Source of the DNA: Flavobacterium sp. KJJ
GTDB taxonomy: Bacteria > Bacteroidota > Bacteroidia > Flavobacteriales > Flavobacteriaceae
DNA length: 64,000 nucleotides
Direction: 5' to 3'
NCBI RefSeq assembly: GCF_000708595.2
Contig: NZ_JARP01000002.1
Location: forward strand, 310,001-374,000
The first letter of the stretch is position 1. Every line of letters begins with the position of its first letter. This document shows, one piece after another, positions 35,499 through 42,869 of the stretch. A model generated the notes under the pieces. That model did not search any database, was not told where the DNA came from, and saw nothing but the letters and a program-made list of their open reading frames with translations. The position numbers and the translations under genes are program-made.

Positions 35499-36422
35499 TT
35501 ATATTTCTATGTCAAACTGAGTTAACGATTTAAATTGCTGTAATCGAATCGCTACTTCTGCTTTGCTTAATGTTTCCATCCTTTCAGTTCCAAATTTCTC
35601 CACACAAAATGAAGCTAAGTTCGAACCGTAAATTATTGCATTTTTCATATTGCCAAACGAAATGTTTTCGCTTTGCGCAATAAATCCTGAGAATCCGCCT
35701 GCAAATGTATCTCCAGCTCCAGTTGGGTCAAAAACCTCTTCTAATGGTAAAGCTGGTGCAAAAAATACTTCTCTGTTGTGGAATAAAAGTGCGCCGTGTT
35801 CTCCTTTTTTGATCACGACGTATTTTGGTCCCATTTCTTGGATTTTGTTTGCTGCTTTAACTAATGAATATTCACCAGAAAGTTGTCTTGCTTCTTCGTC
35901 ATTGATTGTAATAACATCTACACGTTTAATAACGTCTAATAATTCAGGAAGAGCGCAGTCCATCCAAAAGTTCATTGTATCTAAAACAACTAATTTTGAT
36001 TTTTTCTCCATTTGATCTAAAACACTGCTTTGTACTAACGGATGCAAGTTTCCTAACATCACAACATCAGCATCTTTGAAGTTTTGAGGAACTTTTGGCT
36101 GAAAATCTGCCAAAACGTTTAGTTCCGTTACAAGAGTATCTCTTGAATTTAAATCGTTGTGGTATAAACCGCTCCAGAAAAAGGTTTTTCCTCCTTTTAC
36201 AATTTCGATACCAGAGATATCAATATTTTTTGAAGTTAAAAGATCTAAATGTTCTTGTGGAAAATCGTCGCCAACTACAGAAACGATGGCCGATTGCAAG
36301 TTAAAAAAGGATGCTGATAAACCAATGTACGTTGCAGCACCACCTAAAATTTTATCTGTTTTTCCGAAAGGAGTTTCAATCGCGTCAAAAGCAACCGTTC
36401 CAACAATCAATAATTTATTCAT
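35499..36422 (-). CDS. PfkB-family sugar/nucleoside kinase
   Basis: 307 residues. Ribokinase-fold markers: the N-terminal GGAATYIGLSASFF (substrate-side GG motif), INDEEARQLSGE and the PfkB signature DPTGAGDTFAGGF (Asp232 region, catalytic Asp238). It phosphorylates a sugar or nucleoside with ATP. It sits directly upstream of the amidophosphoribosyltransferase gene, so a purine nucleoside such as adenosine or inosine is a plausible substrate, but this is inference. Its promoter contains a 16-bp palindrome. Confidence 0.88.
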   Translation of the reverse strand: MNKLLIVGTVAFDAIETPFGKTDKILGGAATYIGLSASFFNLQSAIVSVVGDDFPQEHLDLLTSKNIDISGIEIVKGGKTFFWSGLYHNDLNSRDTLVTELNVLADFQPKVPQNFKDADVVMLGNLHPLVQSSVLDQMEKKSKLVVLDTMNFWMDCALPELLDVIKRVDVITINDEEARQLSGEYSLVKAANKIQEMGPKYVVIKKGEHGALLFHNREVFFAPALPLEEVFDPTGAGDTFAGGFSGFIAQSENISFGNMKNAIIYGSNLASFCVEKFGTERMETLSKAEVAIRLQQFKSLTQFDIEI

Positions 36423-36444
36423 TTTATGAATTTCGAATTAGGGT

Positions 36445-36452
36445 GCAAAGAT
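36445..36452 (-). promoter_or_regulatory. -7 box of the PfkB kinase gene
   Basis: TATCTTTG on the minus strand, full match to TAnnTTTG, 23 bp before the ATG. The expected -33 region is inside the palindrome at 36462-36477. Confidence 0.5.
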
Positions 36453-36461
36453 ACTTCATAA

Positions 36462-36477
36462 GTTGCAATATTGCAAC
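36462..36477. promoter_or_regulatory. Perfect 16-bp palindrome GTTGCAATATTGCAAC in the kinase promoter
   Basis: Perfect dyad placed over the likely -33 region of the PfkB promoter, 40 bp before the start codon. Position and symmetry fit a repressor operator. The regulator is not identifiable in this window. The rest of the gap up to 36663 shows nothing. Confidence 0.5.
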
Positions 36478-36663
36478 GGTTTAAGTTCTCAAAATTTTCA
36501 TAAAAAAACAATATCGTTTGCGGGACTAAAACTGTTGTAAATGAGAGAATTATATTTGAATCTTTTGAAGGATTAAAATAGGGTTTTTGGATTTAAAAAG
36601 CAATAATTATTTTTGAAAAATGCTTTGAATGTTTTGGATTGAACAGTTATACTAAACCAGAAT

Positions 36664-37056
36664 TTAAAAGTCGAATTTCTTATCAAAATAATTCTTCAAT
36701 ACTCCAACCTGAACTAAAATCATAAAAGGAACAATCAAAATAGCGTACATTATATTTTTAGAAAAATGAATTCCTGAAAATAAGGCTGAGAATTTGTTTG
36801 AATATAATTTTCCGATTTCCATATTATTGCTTCCAGAAAAAAGAGATGCATAGATAGCAAGAGCGATCAGACCGCCAAAAAGCAGAACCCAAGTTGTTTT
36901 AGAAATCAAAGGTTTATACGTTTTAATTTTACTTTTTTCAGCGGCTAAAACCTGAGTTATTACTTTTGAAGTAAAGTCAAAAGATGGCGACTCCAAAGTA
37001 TTTTCGGCCATCATTTTATCAATAAGATTTTCTATATTTTTATCGCTCTCTTTCAT
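36664..37056 (-). CDS. Small two-helix membrane protein, probable anti-sigma partner
   Basis: 130 residues. A soluble N-terminal part (NIENLIDKMMAENTLESPSFDFTSKV) precedes two membrane segments (WVLLFGGLIALAIYASLF and IMYAILIVPFMILVQVGV). The gene overlaps the end of the ECF sigma gene by 17 bp. No zinc-binding anti-sigma motif is present, so the anti-sigma role rests on gene order and topology only. Confidence 0.7.
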   Translation of the reverse strand: MKESDKNIENLIDKMMAENTLESPSFDFTSKVITQVLAAEKSKIKTYKPLISKTTWVLLFGGLIALAIYASLFSGSNNMEIGKLYSNKFSALFSGIHFSKNIMYAILIVPFMILVQVGVLKNYFDKKFDF

Positions 37057-37627
37057 AACACGCTACTATTTCTGGTTCTAATTGCTTTTTCAAAATTACG
37101 GCTAATTTTTGTCGGCTTCTAAATAATTTTACCTTGACATTATTAGCATTAATATTCATGATTTTACCGATTTCTTCTAAACTCTGATCTTCGAAATAAA
37201 ACAAAGTCAGCAAGAAATTCTCATCACTTGGCAATAAATTTAAACAATTCTGAATCGTCTGCTTTCGTTCTTTATCTTCTAATGCACTTAATGCATTGTC
37301 CATTGTTTTAATTAAATGAGACGAAAACTCATCTATCGAAATATTATTTTCTTCCTTTTTGTTTTTCTTCAACCTGTCTAAACAGGTATTATAGGCAACC
37401 TTATAAATCCAAGTCGAAAATTTAGAATCGCCTTTAAATTTGCTTAGAGAATTATATGTTTTAATAAAAGTGTCTTGTGCAACTTCTTCAGCTTCTTCTC
37501 TGTTTTTAATCATTTTGAGTGCCAATGTAAAAATCATATCCTTATAACGATCTACCAGCACGGCAAACGCATTGGGTTCGCCCAGCAGGATTTTATCGAT
37601 ATAATGTTGATCACTTATTGTACTCAT
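37040..37627 (-). CDS. ECF-type RNA polymerase sigma factor
   Basis: 195 residues. Region 2: FAVLVDRYKDMIFTLALKMI, EEAEEVAQDTFIKTYNSLSK and FSTWIYKVAYNTCLDRLKK. Region 4: LLTLFYFEDQSLEEIGKIMN and NNVKVKLFRSRQKLAVIL, the promoter -35 recognition helix. The stop overlaps the small membrane protein gene, the usual sigma/anti-sigma arrangement. A DUF6249 protein gene is divergent from it. The signal it responds to is unknown. Confidence 0.92.
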   Translation of the reverse strand: MSTISDQHYIDKILLGEPNAFAVLVDRYKDMIFTLALKMIKNREEAEEVAQDTFIKTYNSLSKFKGDSKFSTWIYKVAYNTCLDRLKKNKKEENNISIDEFSSHLIKTMDNALSALEDKERKQTIQNCLNLLPSDENFLLTLFYFEDQSLEEIGKIMNINANNVKVKLFRSRQKLAVILKKQLEPEIVACYERER

Positions 37628-37734
37628 ATTATATAGGACGACAGGTTGTTTGTTTAGGTTACAATGAATTGAAAATAAATTTCAATTTTTAAAATTCCAA
37701 TTCCAACTTTCCAAAGCAGGCTTTACCATACTAT

Positions 37735-37843
37735 TGTCATCTCGACGAAGGAGAGATCACACTCGAAACTCGATAACGATTAACTGTTTACTTTGCGTCC
37801 CGAAGCTTCGGGATAGTGTGATCTCTCCTTCGTCGAGATGACA
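37735..37843. repeat. Perfect 29-bp inverted repeat (GTCATCTCGACGAAGG type)
   Basis: In the 399-bp gap between the sigma gene and the DUF6249 gene, 37735-37763 pairs perfectly with 37815-37843 around a 51-nt centre. The centre holds another perfect palindrome, TCCCGAAGCTTCGGGA, at 37798-37813. It is an exact long dyad with no coding capacity, typical of dispersed REP-like elements in Flavobacteriaceae. AAATTCCAATTCCAA repeat sequence lies just before it at ~37690. The rest of the gap shows only a weak promoter-like TGAATTTG near 37973. Confidence 0.8.
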
Positions 37844-38026
37844 AAAACGGGACTAATATTTTAGGATCTATTTTCTAAAAGAATTTTAGAGTTTAAAATT
37901 AACTGATTATCAGTAGTTTTTGAGATTTAGATTTTAAATTTTTAAATTTTTTTGCCAAAACTTGTAACCTGAATTTGAAAACCTTCGTCATATGGAGTAT
38001 CAATCAATTATAAAAACACAAAAATT

Positions 38027-38377
38027 ATGGGACCAGAAATTTTAGTACCACTTAGTCTTTTTTTGATGATCTTCGGGATTGTCTATCTTATTTATTCAAC
38101 TAGAAACAGAGAACGTTTAGCACTTATAGAAAAAGGTGTTGATGCCAGTATCTTTTTAAAAGGAACAACAAAGGGTGTTTCGGTCTGGAAAGTGTTCGTA
38201 GTCAATCTGGCTTTCTTATTAATAGGAAGCGGTGTTGGAATTTTTCTTGCCCTGCTAATTACAACTTATACATCTTTAGAAGACGGTGCTGTTTATCCGT
38301 CAATTATTTTAATCATGGCTGGAGTAGGTTTATTAGCAGGATTTAGAACCGCTAAAGATTTAGATAAAGAAGAATAA
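38027..38377 (+). CDS. DUF6249-type membrane protein
   Basis: 116 residues. Three hydrophobic segments: VPLSLFLMIFGIVYLIYS, VFVVNLAFLLIGSGVGIFLALLI and SIILIMAGVGLLAGF. A short soluble loop between the first two reads RNRERLALIEKGVDASIF, the conserved core of this family. Function unknown. It is divergent from the ECF sigma operon, and in related genomes such proteins are often near sigma/anti-sigma pairs, so it may belong to the same response. Confidence 0.75.
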   Translation: MGPEILVPLSLFLMIFGIVYLIYSTRNRERLALIEKGVDASIFLKGTTKGVSVWKVFVVNLAFLLIGSGVGIFLALLITTYTSLEDGAVYPSIILIMAGVGLLAGFRTAKDLDKEE

Positions 38378-38400
38378 GATTTTTTTAAAGGTATTATTTT

Positions 38401-38440
38401 AATAACGTATCGAGAATATGCTTGATACGTTATTTTTTTT
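38401..38440. terminator. Bidirectional terminator between the DUF6249 gene and rnhA
   Basis: AATAACGTATC pairs with GATACGTTATT around a 12-nt loop and is followed by T residues. It serves the two convergent genes; the rnhA stop codon lies at its edge. Confidence 0.8.
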
Positions 38441-38918
38441 AATCCATTTTTGAGCCGATGGTTTCGTAATATTCATCAACAGAAAGTTTGGGCTGCATTG
38501 AAGCCATAACGGCAAGCTGATCGCAGCGTTCGTTTTGTGGGTGATTGTTATGCCCTTTAATCCATTTAAAATCGACTTGGTGTTTGCGGTACACAATTAG
38601 AAATCGCTTCCATAAATCAGGATTTTTTCTTCCTGCAAATTTCTTTTTTTCCCAGCCTAAAACCCATTTTTTCTCTACAGAATCGACAACATATTTAGAA
38701 TCAGAAATTACAAGGACTTTCATATTTGGCTTTTTCAGTTTTTCTAAACCCACAATTACAGCCAAAAGTTCCATTCTGTTATTTGTAGTAAGCCGAAAAC
38801 CTTCGTAAAATTCTCTTTTATGCGGTGTTCCAACCAATTCCATTACAACGCCGTAACCGCCGTTTCCAGGGTTTCCTTTTGCCGCGCCATCAGTATATAT
38901 ATGTACTTCGTGAGTCAT
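38439..38918 (-). CDS. rnhA: Ribonuclease HI
   Basis: 159 residues, standard length. The four catalytic carboxylates are visible: Asp10 (VHIYTDGAAKGNPGNGGYG), Glu50 (TTNNRMELLAVI), Asp73 (VISDSKYVVDSV) and Asp133 (HPQNERCDQLAV), with the basic KKFAGRKNPDLW handle segment. It removes RNA from RNA-DNA hybrids such as primers and R-loops. purN lies upstream on the same strand with a ~100-bp gap holding an inverted repeat. Confidence 0.95.
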   Translation of the reverse strand: MTHEVHIYTDGAAKGNPGNGGYGVVMELVGTPHKREFYEGFRLTTNNRMELLAVIVGLEKLKKPNMKVLVISDSKYVVDSVEKKWVLGWEKKKFAGRKNPDLWKRFLIVYRKHQVDFKWIKGHNNHPQNERCDQLAVMASMQPKLSVDEYYETIGSKMD

Positions 38919-38945
38919 TTTTTAGACTTCTTAGGTTATTAGATT

Positions 38946-39007
38946 GTTAGACTTCTTAGATCATTTGGATTTTTAGACTTTTAGATTTTTCTAATGAGAA
39001 GTCTAAC
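38946..39007. repeat. Inverted repeat between purN and rnhA
   Basis: GTTAGACTTCT (38946-38956) pairs perfectly with AGAAGTCTAAC (38997-39007), inside a stretch of repeated TTAGACTTCTTAG. Same type of short repeat as at 23791 and 28777. No T-run marks it as a terminator. Confidence 0.5.
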
Positions 39008-39019
39008 GATCTAAACAAT

Positions 39020-39583
39020 TTATTGTTCTAAGATAGTCTGAATTATTTCTGGAAAATACTTTTGCTCCAGTTCGTGAATCTTTTCGGCTACCGTTTCAGG
39101 CGTATCCTCATCTGTCAGGGCTATATTTTTCTGAAAAATAATCCCGCCTTCGTCATAATTTTCATTTACATAATGAATAGATATTCCGGTTTCTTTCTCC
39201 TTATTATTAACTATAGCTCTGTGTATGTGCATTCCATACATTCCCTTGCCTCCATAATTAGGCAAAAGTGCCGGATGGATATTGATTATTTTGTTAGGAT
39301 ATTTCTCGATTATATTTTCTGGAAATTTCAATAAAAAACCTGCAAGAACTATCAGATCTGGGTCGATTTCTTGTATTTTTTGTAATACATTTCGTTCTAA
39401 AAGTTCGGTTTTTGAGAAGATTTCGACAGGAATTTGATGATTTTTTGCTCTTTCGATGACTTTTGCAGAAGGATTATTCGTAAAAACAGAAACAACTTTC
39501 GCGTTTTCAGTTTTTGCAAAATATTTTATGATGTTTTCAGCATTAGTCCCTGATCCTGAGGCAAAAACAATAATTTTTTTCAT
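39020..39583 (-). CDS. purN: Phosphoribosylglycinamide formyltransferase
   Basis: 187 residues, standard length. Motifs: VFASGSGTNAENIIKYF (phosphate binding), VLAGFLLKFPENII, the catalytic NIHPALLPNYGG (Asn101, His103) and YVNENYDEGGIIF (Asp144). It transfers a formyl group from formyl-tetrahydrofolate to GAR in purine synthesis. Divergent from acpP. Confidence 0.95.
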   Translation of the reverse strand: MKKIIVFASGSGTNAENIIKYFAKTENAKVVSVFTNNPSAKVIERAKNHQIPVEIFSKTELLERNVLQKIQEIDPDLIVLAGFLLKFPENIIEKYPNKIINIHPALLPNYGGKGMYGMHIHRAIVNNKEKETGISIHYVNENYDEGGIIFQKNIALTDEDTPETVAEKIHELEQKYFPEIIQTILEQ

Positions 39584-39720
39584 AATCGAATTTATTTTGA
39601 GAATGCAAAAAACGGAATAAAAATCGAAAATAAATAGTATTAAAAGGGCTTTCTTGAAATTAATTTTATAAATTAGTGTTACATTTATAAACTAAATCGT
39701 GGTTTTAAAATAAAGTTTTT

Positions 39721-39728
39721 TATTTTTG
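39721..39728 (+). promoter_or_regulatory. -7 box of acpP
   Basis: TATTTTTG, full match to TAnnTTTG, 30 bp before the acpP ATG. Confidence 0.55.
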
Positions 39729-39758
39729 CCAACAAATTAAATTCTAAAATTAAAGATT

Positions 39759-39995
39759 ATGTCAGACATTGCATCAAGAGTAAAAGCGATTATCGTAGAC
39801 AAATTAGGTGTTGACGAAAACGAAGTTGTAACAGAAGCAAGCTTCACTAATGATTTAGGAGCTGACTCATTAGACACTGTTGAGCTTATTATGGAATTCG
39901 AAAAAGAATTTGATATTCAAATTCCAGACGATCAAGCAGAAAACATTGCTACTGTAGGTCAAGCTATTTCTTATATCGAGGAAGCTAAAAAATAA
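39759..39995 (+). CDS. acpP: Acyl carrier protein
   Basis: 78 residues, strongly acidic, with the phosphopantetheine site Ser37 in [16 protein letters not shown]. It carries growing acyl chains in type II fatty-acid synthesis. fabF follows after ~250 bp, which is usual gene order. The gap contains a structured palindrome. Confidence 0.97.
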   Translation: MSDIASRVKAIIVDKLGVDENEVVTEASFTNDLGADSLDTVELIMEFEKEFDIQIPDDQAENIATVGQAISYIEEAKK

Positions 39996-40003
39996 TAATA
40001 CCG

Positions 40004-40107
40004 CACCCGAATTTTAAAAATTTCAAATTTTAATCCCGAAGTTTCGGGGCCAAATTCCAAAATTGGAGTTTGTTTTTTAAAAAAATGAAATTTTTAAAAG
40101 TCGGGTG
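40004..40107. repeat. Nested palindrome between acpP and fabF
   Basis: Outer arms 40004-40025 and 40086-40107 pair in 21 of 22 positions. Inside are CCCGAA-GTT-TCGGGG near 40034-40049 and a CAAATTCCAA/TTGGAGTTTG dyad. It starts 9 bp after the acpP stop. It resembles dispersed flavobacterial repeats. As mRNA it could form a branched structure that lowers fabF relative to acpP. Confidence 0.6.
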
Positions 40108-40246
40108 TTATTATTTTTTTAAAATTTAAATTTCGATTGATTTTCAATCAAAAAGATATATTTATATTGTAATGCCCATGGCTCTTAAGTAACAATACAG
40201 TTAAGAAAGCGTGGGTTTTATTTGTTTAAGCACAAAAAACATATTT

Positions 40247-41500
40247 ATGGCATTAAGGCGAGTTGTTGTAACAGGATTAGGTGCACTTACTCCTATCGGG
40301 AATAATATCCAGGATTATTGGAATGCACTTGTGAATGGGGTTAGCGGAGCGGCTCCTATAACATATTATGATACAGAGAAGCATAAAACGAAATTTGCCT
40401 GCGAAGTAAAAAACTTCAATATTGAAGATTACATGGATCGCAAGGAATCTCGAAGATTAGATAAATTTGCTCAATATGCAATTGCAGCCAGTGATGAAGC
40501 TATCAAAGATGCTGGACTTACAAATGATAATATCGATAAAACAAGAGTTGGTGTTATCTGGGGAGCTGGAATTGGAGGTTTAGAAACGTTTCAAGAAGAA
40601 GTAATTTATTACGCTAAAGGTGACGGAACTCCAAAATTCAATCCGTTTTTTATTCCTAAAATGATTGCCGATATTGCTCCTGCGCACATTTCGATGCGTA
40701 ATGGGTATATGGGTCCAAATTATACGACTGTTTCTGCATGTGCATCATCTGCAAATGCATTAATTGACGCTTTCAACTACATTCGTTTAGGAATGTGTGA
40801 TGTTATTATTTCAGGTGGTTCAGAAGCTGCAATTACGATTGCAGGTATGGGAGGTTTTAACTCTATGCACGCTTTGTCTACAAGAAACGAAAGTCCAGAA
40901 ACAGCTTCAAGACCTTTTGATGCAACCAGAGATGGTTTCGTATTAGGAGAAGGAGCAGGAGCTCTAGTTCTAGAAGATTATGAACATGCTAAAGCCAGAG
41001 GCGCAAAAATTTATTGCGAAATTGGCGGAGGCGGAATGTCATCTGATGCTTACCACTTAACAGCACCACACCCAGAAGGAATTGGAGTTATTGCTGTAAT
41101 GAAAAATACATTAAGAGATGCTGGAATGAATCCGGAAGATGTTGATCATATCAACACACACGGAACTTCTACTCCATTAGGAGACGTTGCCGAATTAAAA
41201 GCAATAAGCGCTGTATTTGGTGATCATGCAAAAAACATCAATATCAATTCTACTAAATCAATGACAGGGCATTTACTTGGTGCAGCTGGAGCTATCGAAG
41301 CAATTGCTTCTATATTGGCAATGCAGCACAGTATTGTTCCTCCAACGATTAATCACAAGGTTGTAGATGAAAATATTGATCCAGCATTAAACCTTACTTT
41401 AAACAAACCTCAAGAGAGAGTAGTAAATGTTGCCATGAGTAACACGTTTGGTTTTGGTGGACACAATGCATGTGTATTGTTTAAAAAATTAGTTGATTAA
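40247..41500 (+). CDS. fabF: Beta-ketoacyl-ACP synthase II
   Basis: 417 residues from the ATG at 40247 (MALRRVVVTGLGALTPIG); a GTG at 40211 would only add an unconserved tail. Catalytic triad: Cys165 (TTVSACASSANAL), His305 (INTHGTSTPLGD) and His342 (TKSMTGHLLGAAGA). It elongates acyl-ACP with malonyl-ACP. Followed at 9 bp by rnc, as in many Bacteroidetes. Confidence 0.96.
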   Translation: MALRRVVVTGLGALTPIGNNIQDYWNALVNGVSGAAPITYYDTEKHKTKFACEVKNFNIEDYMDRKESRRLDKFAQYAIAASDEAIKDAGLTNDNIDKTRVGVIWGAGIGGLETFQEEVIYYAKGDGTPKFNPFFIPKMIADIAPAHISMRNGYMGPNYTTVSACASSANALIDAFNYIRLGMCDVIISGGSEAAITIAGMGGFNSMHALSTRNESPETASRPFDATRDGFVLGEGAGALVLEDYEHAKARGAKIYCEIGGGGMSSDAYHLTAPHPEGIGVIAVMKNTLRDAGMNPEDVDHINTHGTSTPLGDVAELKAISAVFGDHAKNININSTKSMTGHLLGAAGAIEAIASILAMQHSIVPPTINHKVVDENIDPALNLTLNKPQERVVNVAMSNTFGFGGHNACVLFKKLVD

Positions 41501-41509
41501 TTTCTGTAT

Positions 41510-42250
41510 ATGAATATTATCAAAAAAATATTTTCAAAATCCCGTTCTCTAGAAGACGGGATTTTTTTTGACACTATTCAGAAAATACTTGGTTTTCAGC
41601 CTGTTAATATCGATTTTTATAAGAAAGCTTTTACACATAGATCTTCTAATAAATTAGATCAGTCAGGACATCCAATTAATTATGAACGATTAGAATTTCT
41701 GGGAGATGCCATGTTAAGTGCTGTAATTGCAGCACACCTATTTAATAAGGCACCTAACGGAGATGAAGGTTATCTAACCAAGATGCGCTCAAAAATTGTG
41801 AGTCGAGAGCATTTGAATGAATTGGGCAAAGATTTAAATTTAGTTCGCTTTGTAGAAAGCAAAGTGCCAATTCAGCATTTTGGAGAAAATATTCATGGTA
41901 ATATTTTCGAATCACTTATTGGAGCGATTTATTTAGACAGAGGATATTCGTCTTGTGAGCGATTTATTCAAAAAAGAGTTATTACGCCTTATGTCGACAT
42001 TGCTCGATTAGAAGGAAAAGTAATTAGCTATAAAAGTTTGGTTATCGAATGGTGTCAGAAAGAAAAGAGAATCTTTCACTACGATATTTTTGAAGATAAC
42101 GGTATAGACGGTCAGCGTTTATTTGGTGTTAAATTAAGTATAGACGATAAAGTAATCGCAAGAGCGCGAGCAACTTCAAAAAAGAAGGCAGAAGAAAAAG
42201 CATCACAAAGAGCTTATTTTGCATTTCAGGAGAAAATAGACAAGAAATAG
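41510..42250 (+). CDS. rnc: Ribonuclease III
   Basis: 246 residues. Catalytic domain with the signature ERLEFLGDAMLSAV (Glu62, Asp66) and NIFESLIGAIYLDRG (Glu134). A double-stranded RNA-binding domain follows from about 165 (SYKSLVIEWCQKEKR) to KKKAEEKASQRAYFAF. It processes rRNA precursors and cuts structured RNA. Co-transcribed with fabF. Confidence 0.96.
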   Translation: MNIIKKIFSKSRSLEDGIFFDTIQKILGFQPVNIDFYKKAFTHRSSNKLDQSGHPINYERLEFLGDAMLSAVIAAHLFNKAPNGDEGYLTKMRSKIVSREHLNELGKDLNLVRFVESKVPIQHFGENIHGNIFESLIGAIYLDRGYSSCERFIQKRVITPYVDIARLEGKVISYKSLVIEWCQKEKRIFHYDIFEDNGIDGQRLFGVKLSIDDKVIARARATSKKKAEEKASQRAYFAFQEKIDKK

Positions 42251-42375
42251 CTACAAAATAGCTGTAACTATCTTAAAGCTATAACGTTTTCGTTTATAAA
42301 TTAACAAAAACAAGCACATCATAACTATTGATGCTCCGTTAGAAATAGTATATTTACACCTTGATTTTTCATGAC

Positions 42376-42864
42376 ATGGCTATTCATAGATTGGATTTAG
42401 ACGAATTTGACGAGATTGATTATTATTTAATGGCAATTCATACTTCACTAGAAGATTATAGACTGGCCTATTTTATCAATAAAATTCTTCCTATAAACTT
42501 AAGTAAGAGCAAAAACGAGATCCATGCTCAAACTAAGGAAGGAGAGGCAAATTTTTCAAGATTCTATTATTATGATTCCGAAAAAGCAGTTTCATGGAAT
42601 TTGATTCAGAATAAAAATGAGATCATTTCAGTGAGTACAAATGATTTTCAGAATTTGTTTTCTAATGAAACAAGTGAGGTTTCAACAACAATTCATTTAC
42701 TTCCTGAATTCAAAAAAGTAGATTTTTTCCTGAAAATAGAAAATAGCGAAGAGGCTTTAGATTTTTCAGAAATCCAAAAACAATTAAAGACTATAGAAAG
42801 TATTGCGGCTATATATGCTGTAGATACTGATAAAATAAAATCAAAAAACAATCTAATTTTTTAA
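42376..42864 (+). CDS. IPExxxVDY family protein
   Basis: 162 residues from the ATG at 42376; a TTG at 42361 is in frame. The family-naming motif appears as LPEFKKVDFFLKIE near 115-130. The N-terminal part (LDLDEFDEIDYYLMAIHTSL, YRLAYFINKILPI) and NFSRFYYYD also fit. No signal peptide, metal site or known catalytic motif. Members occur between rnc and pyk in Bacteroidetes, as here, and their function is unknown. The pyk ATG is 5 bp after the stop, so the pair is co-transcribed. A near-consensus -7 box (TATATTTA) lies near 42348-42355. Confidence 0.8.
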   Translation: MAIHRLDLDEFDEIDYYLMAIHTSLEDYRLAYFINKILPINLSKSKNEIHAQTKEGEANFSRFYYYDSEKAVSWNLIQNKNEIISVSTNDFQNLFSNETSEVSTTIHLLPEFKKVDFFLKIENSEEALDFSEIQKQLKTIESIAAIYAVDTDKIKSKNNLIF

Positions 42865-42869
42865 AAGAA

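Noticed and set aside
37735..37843. 29-bp inverted repeats as the ends of an insertion sequence
   Set aside because: Only 51 bp lie between the arms, with no transposase and no target duplication that I can see.
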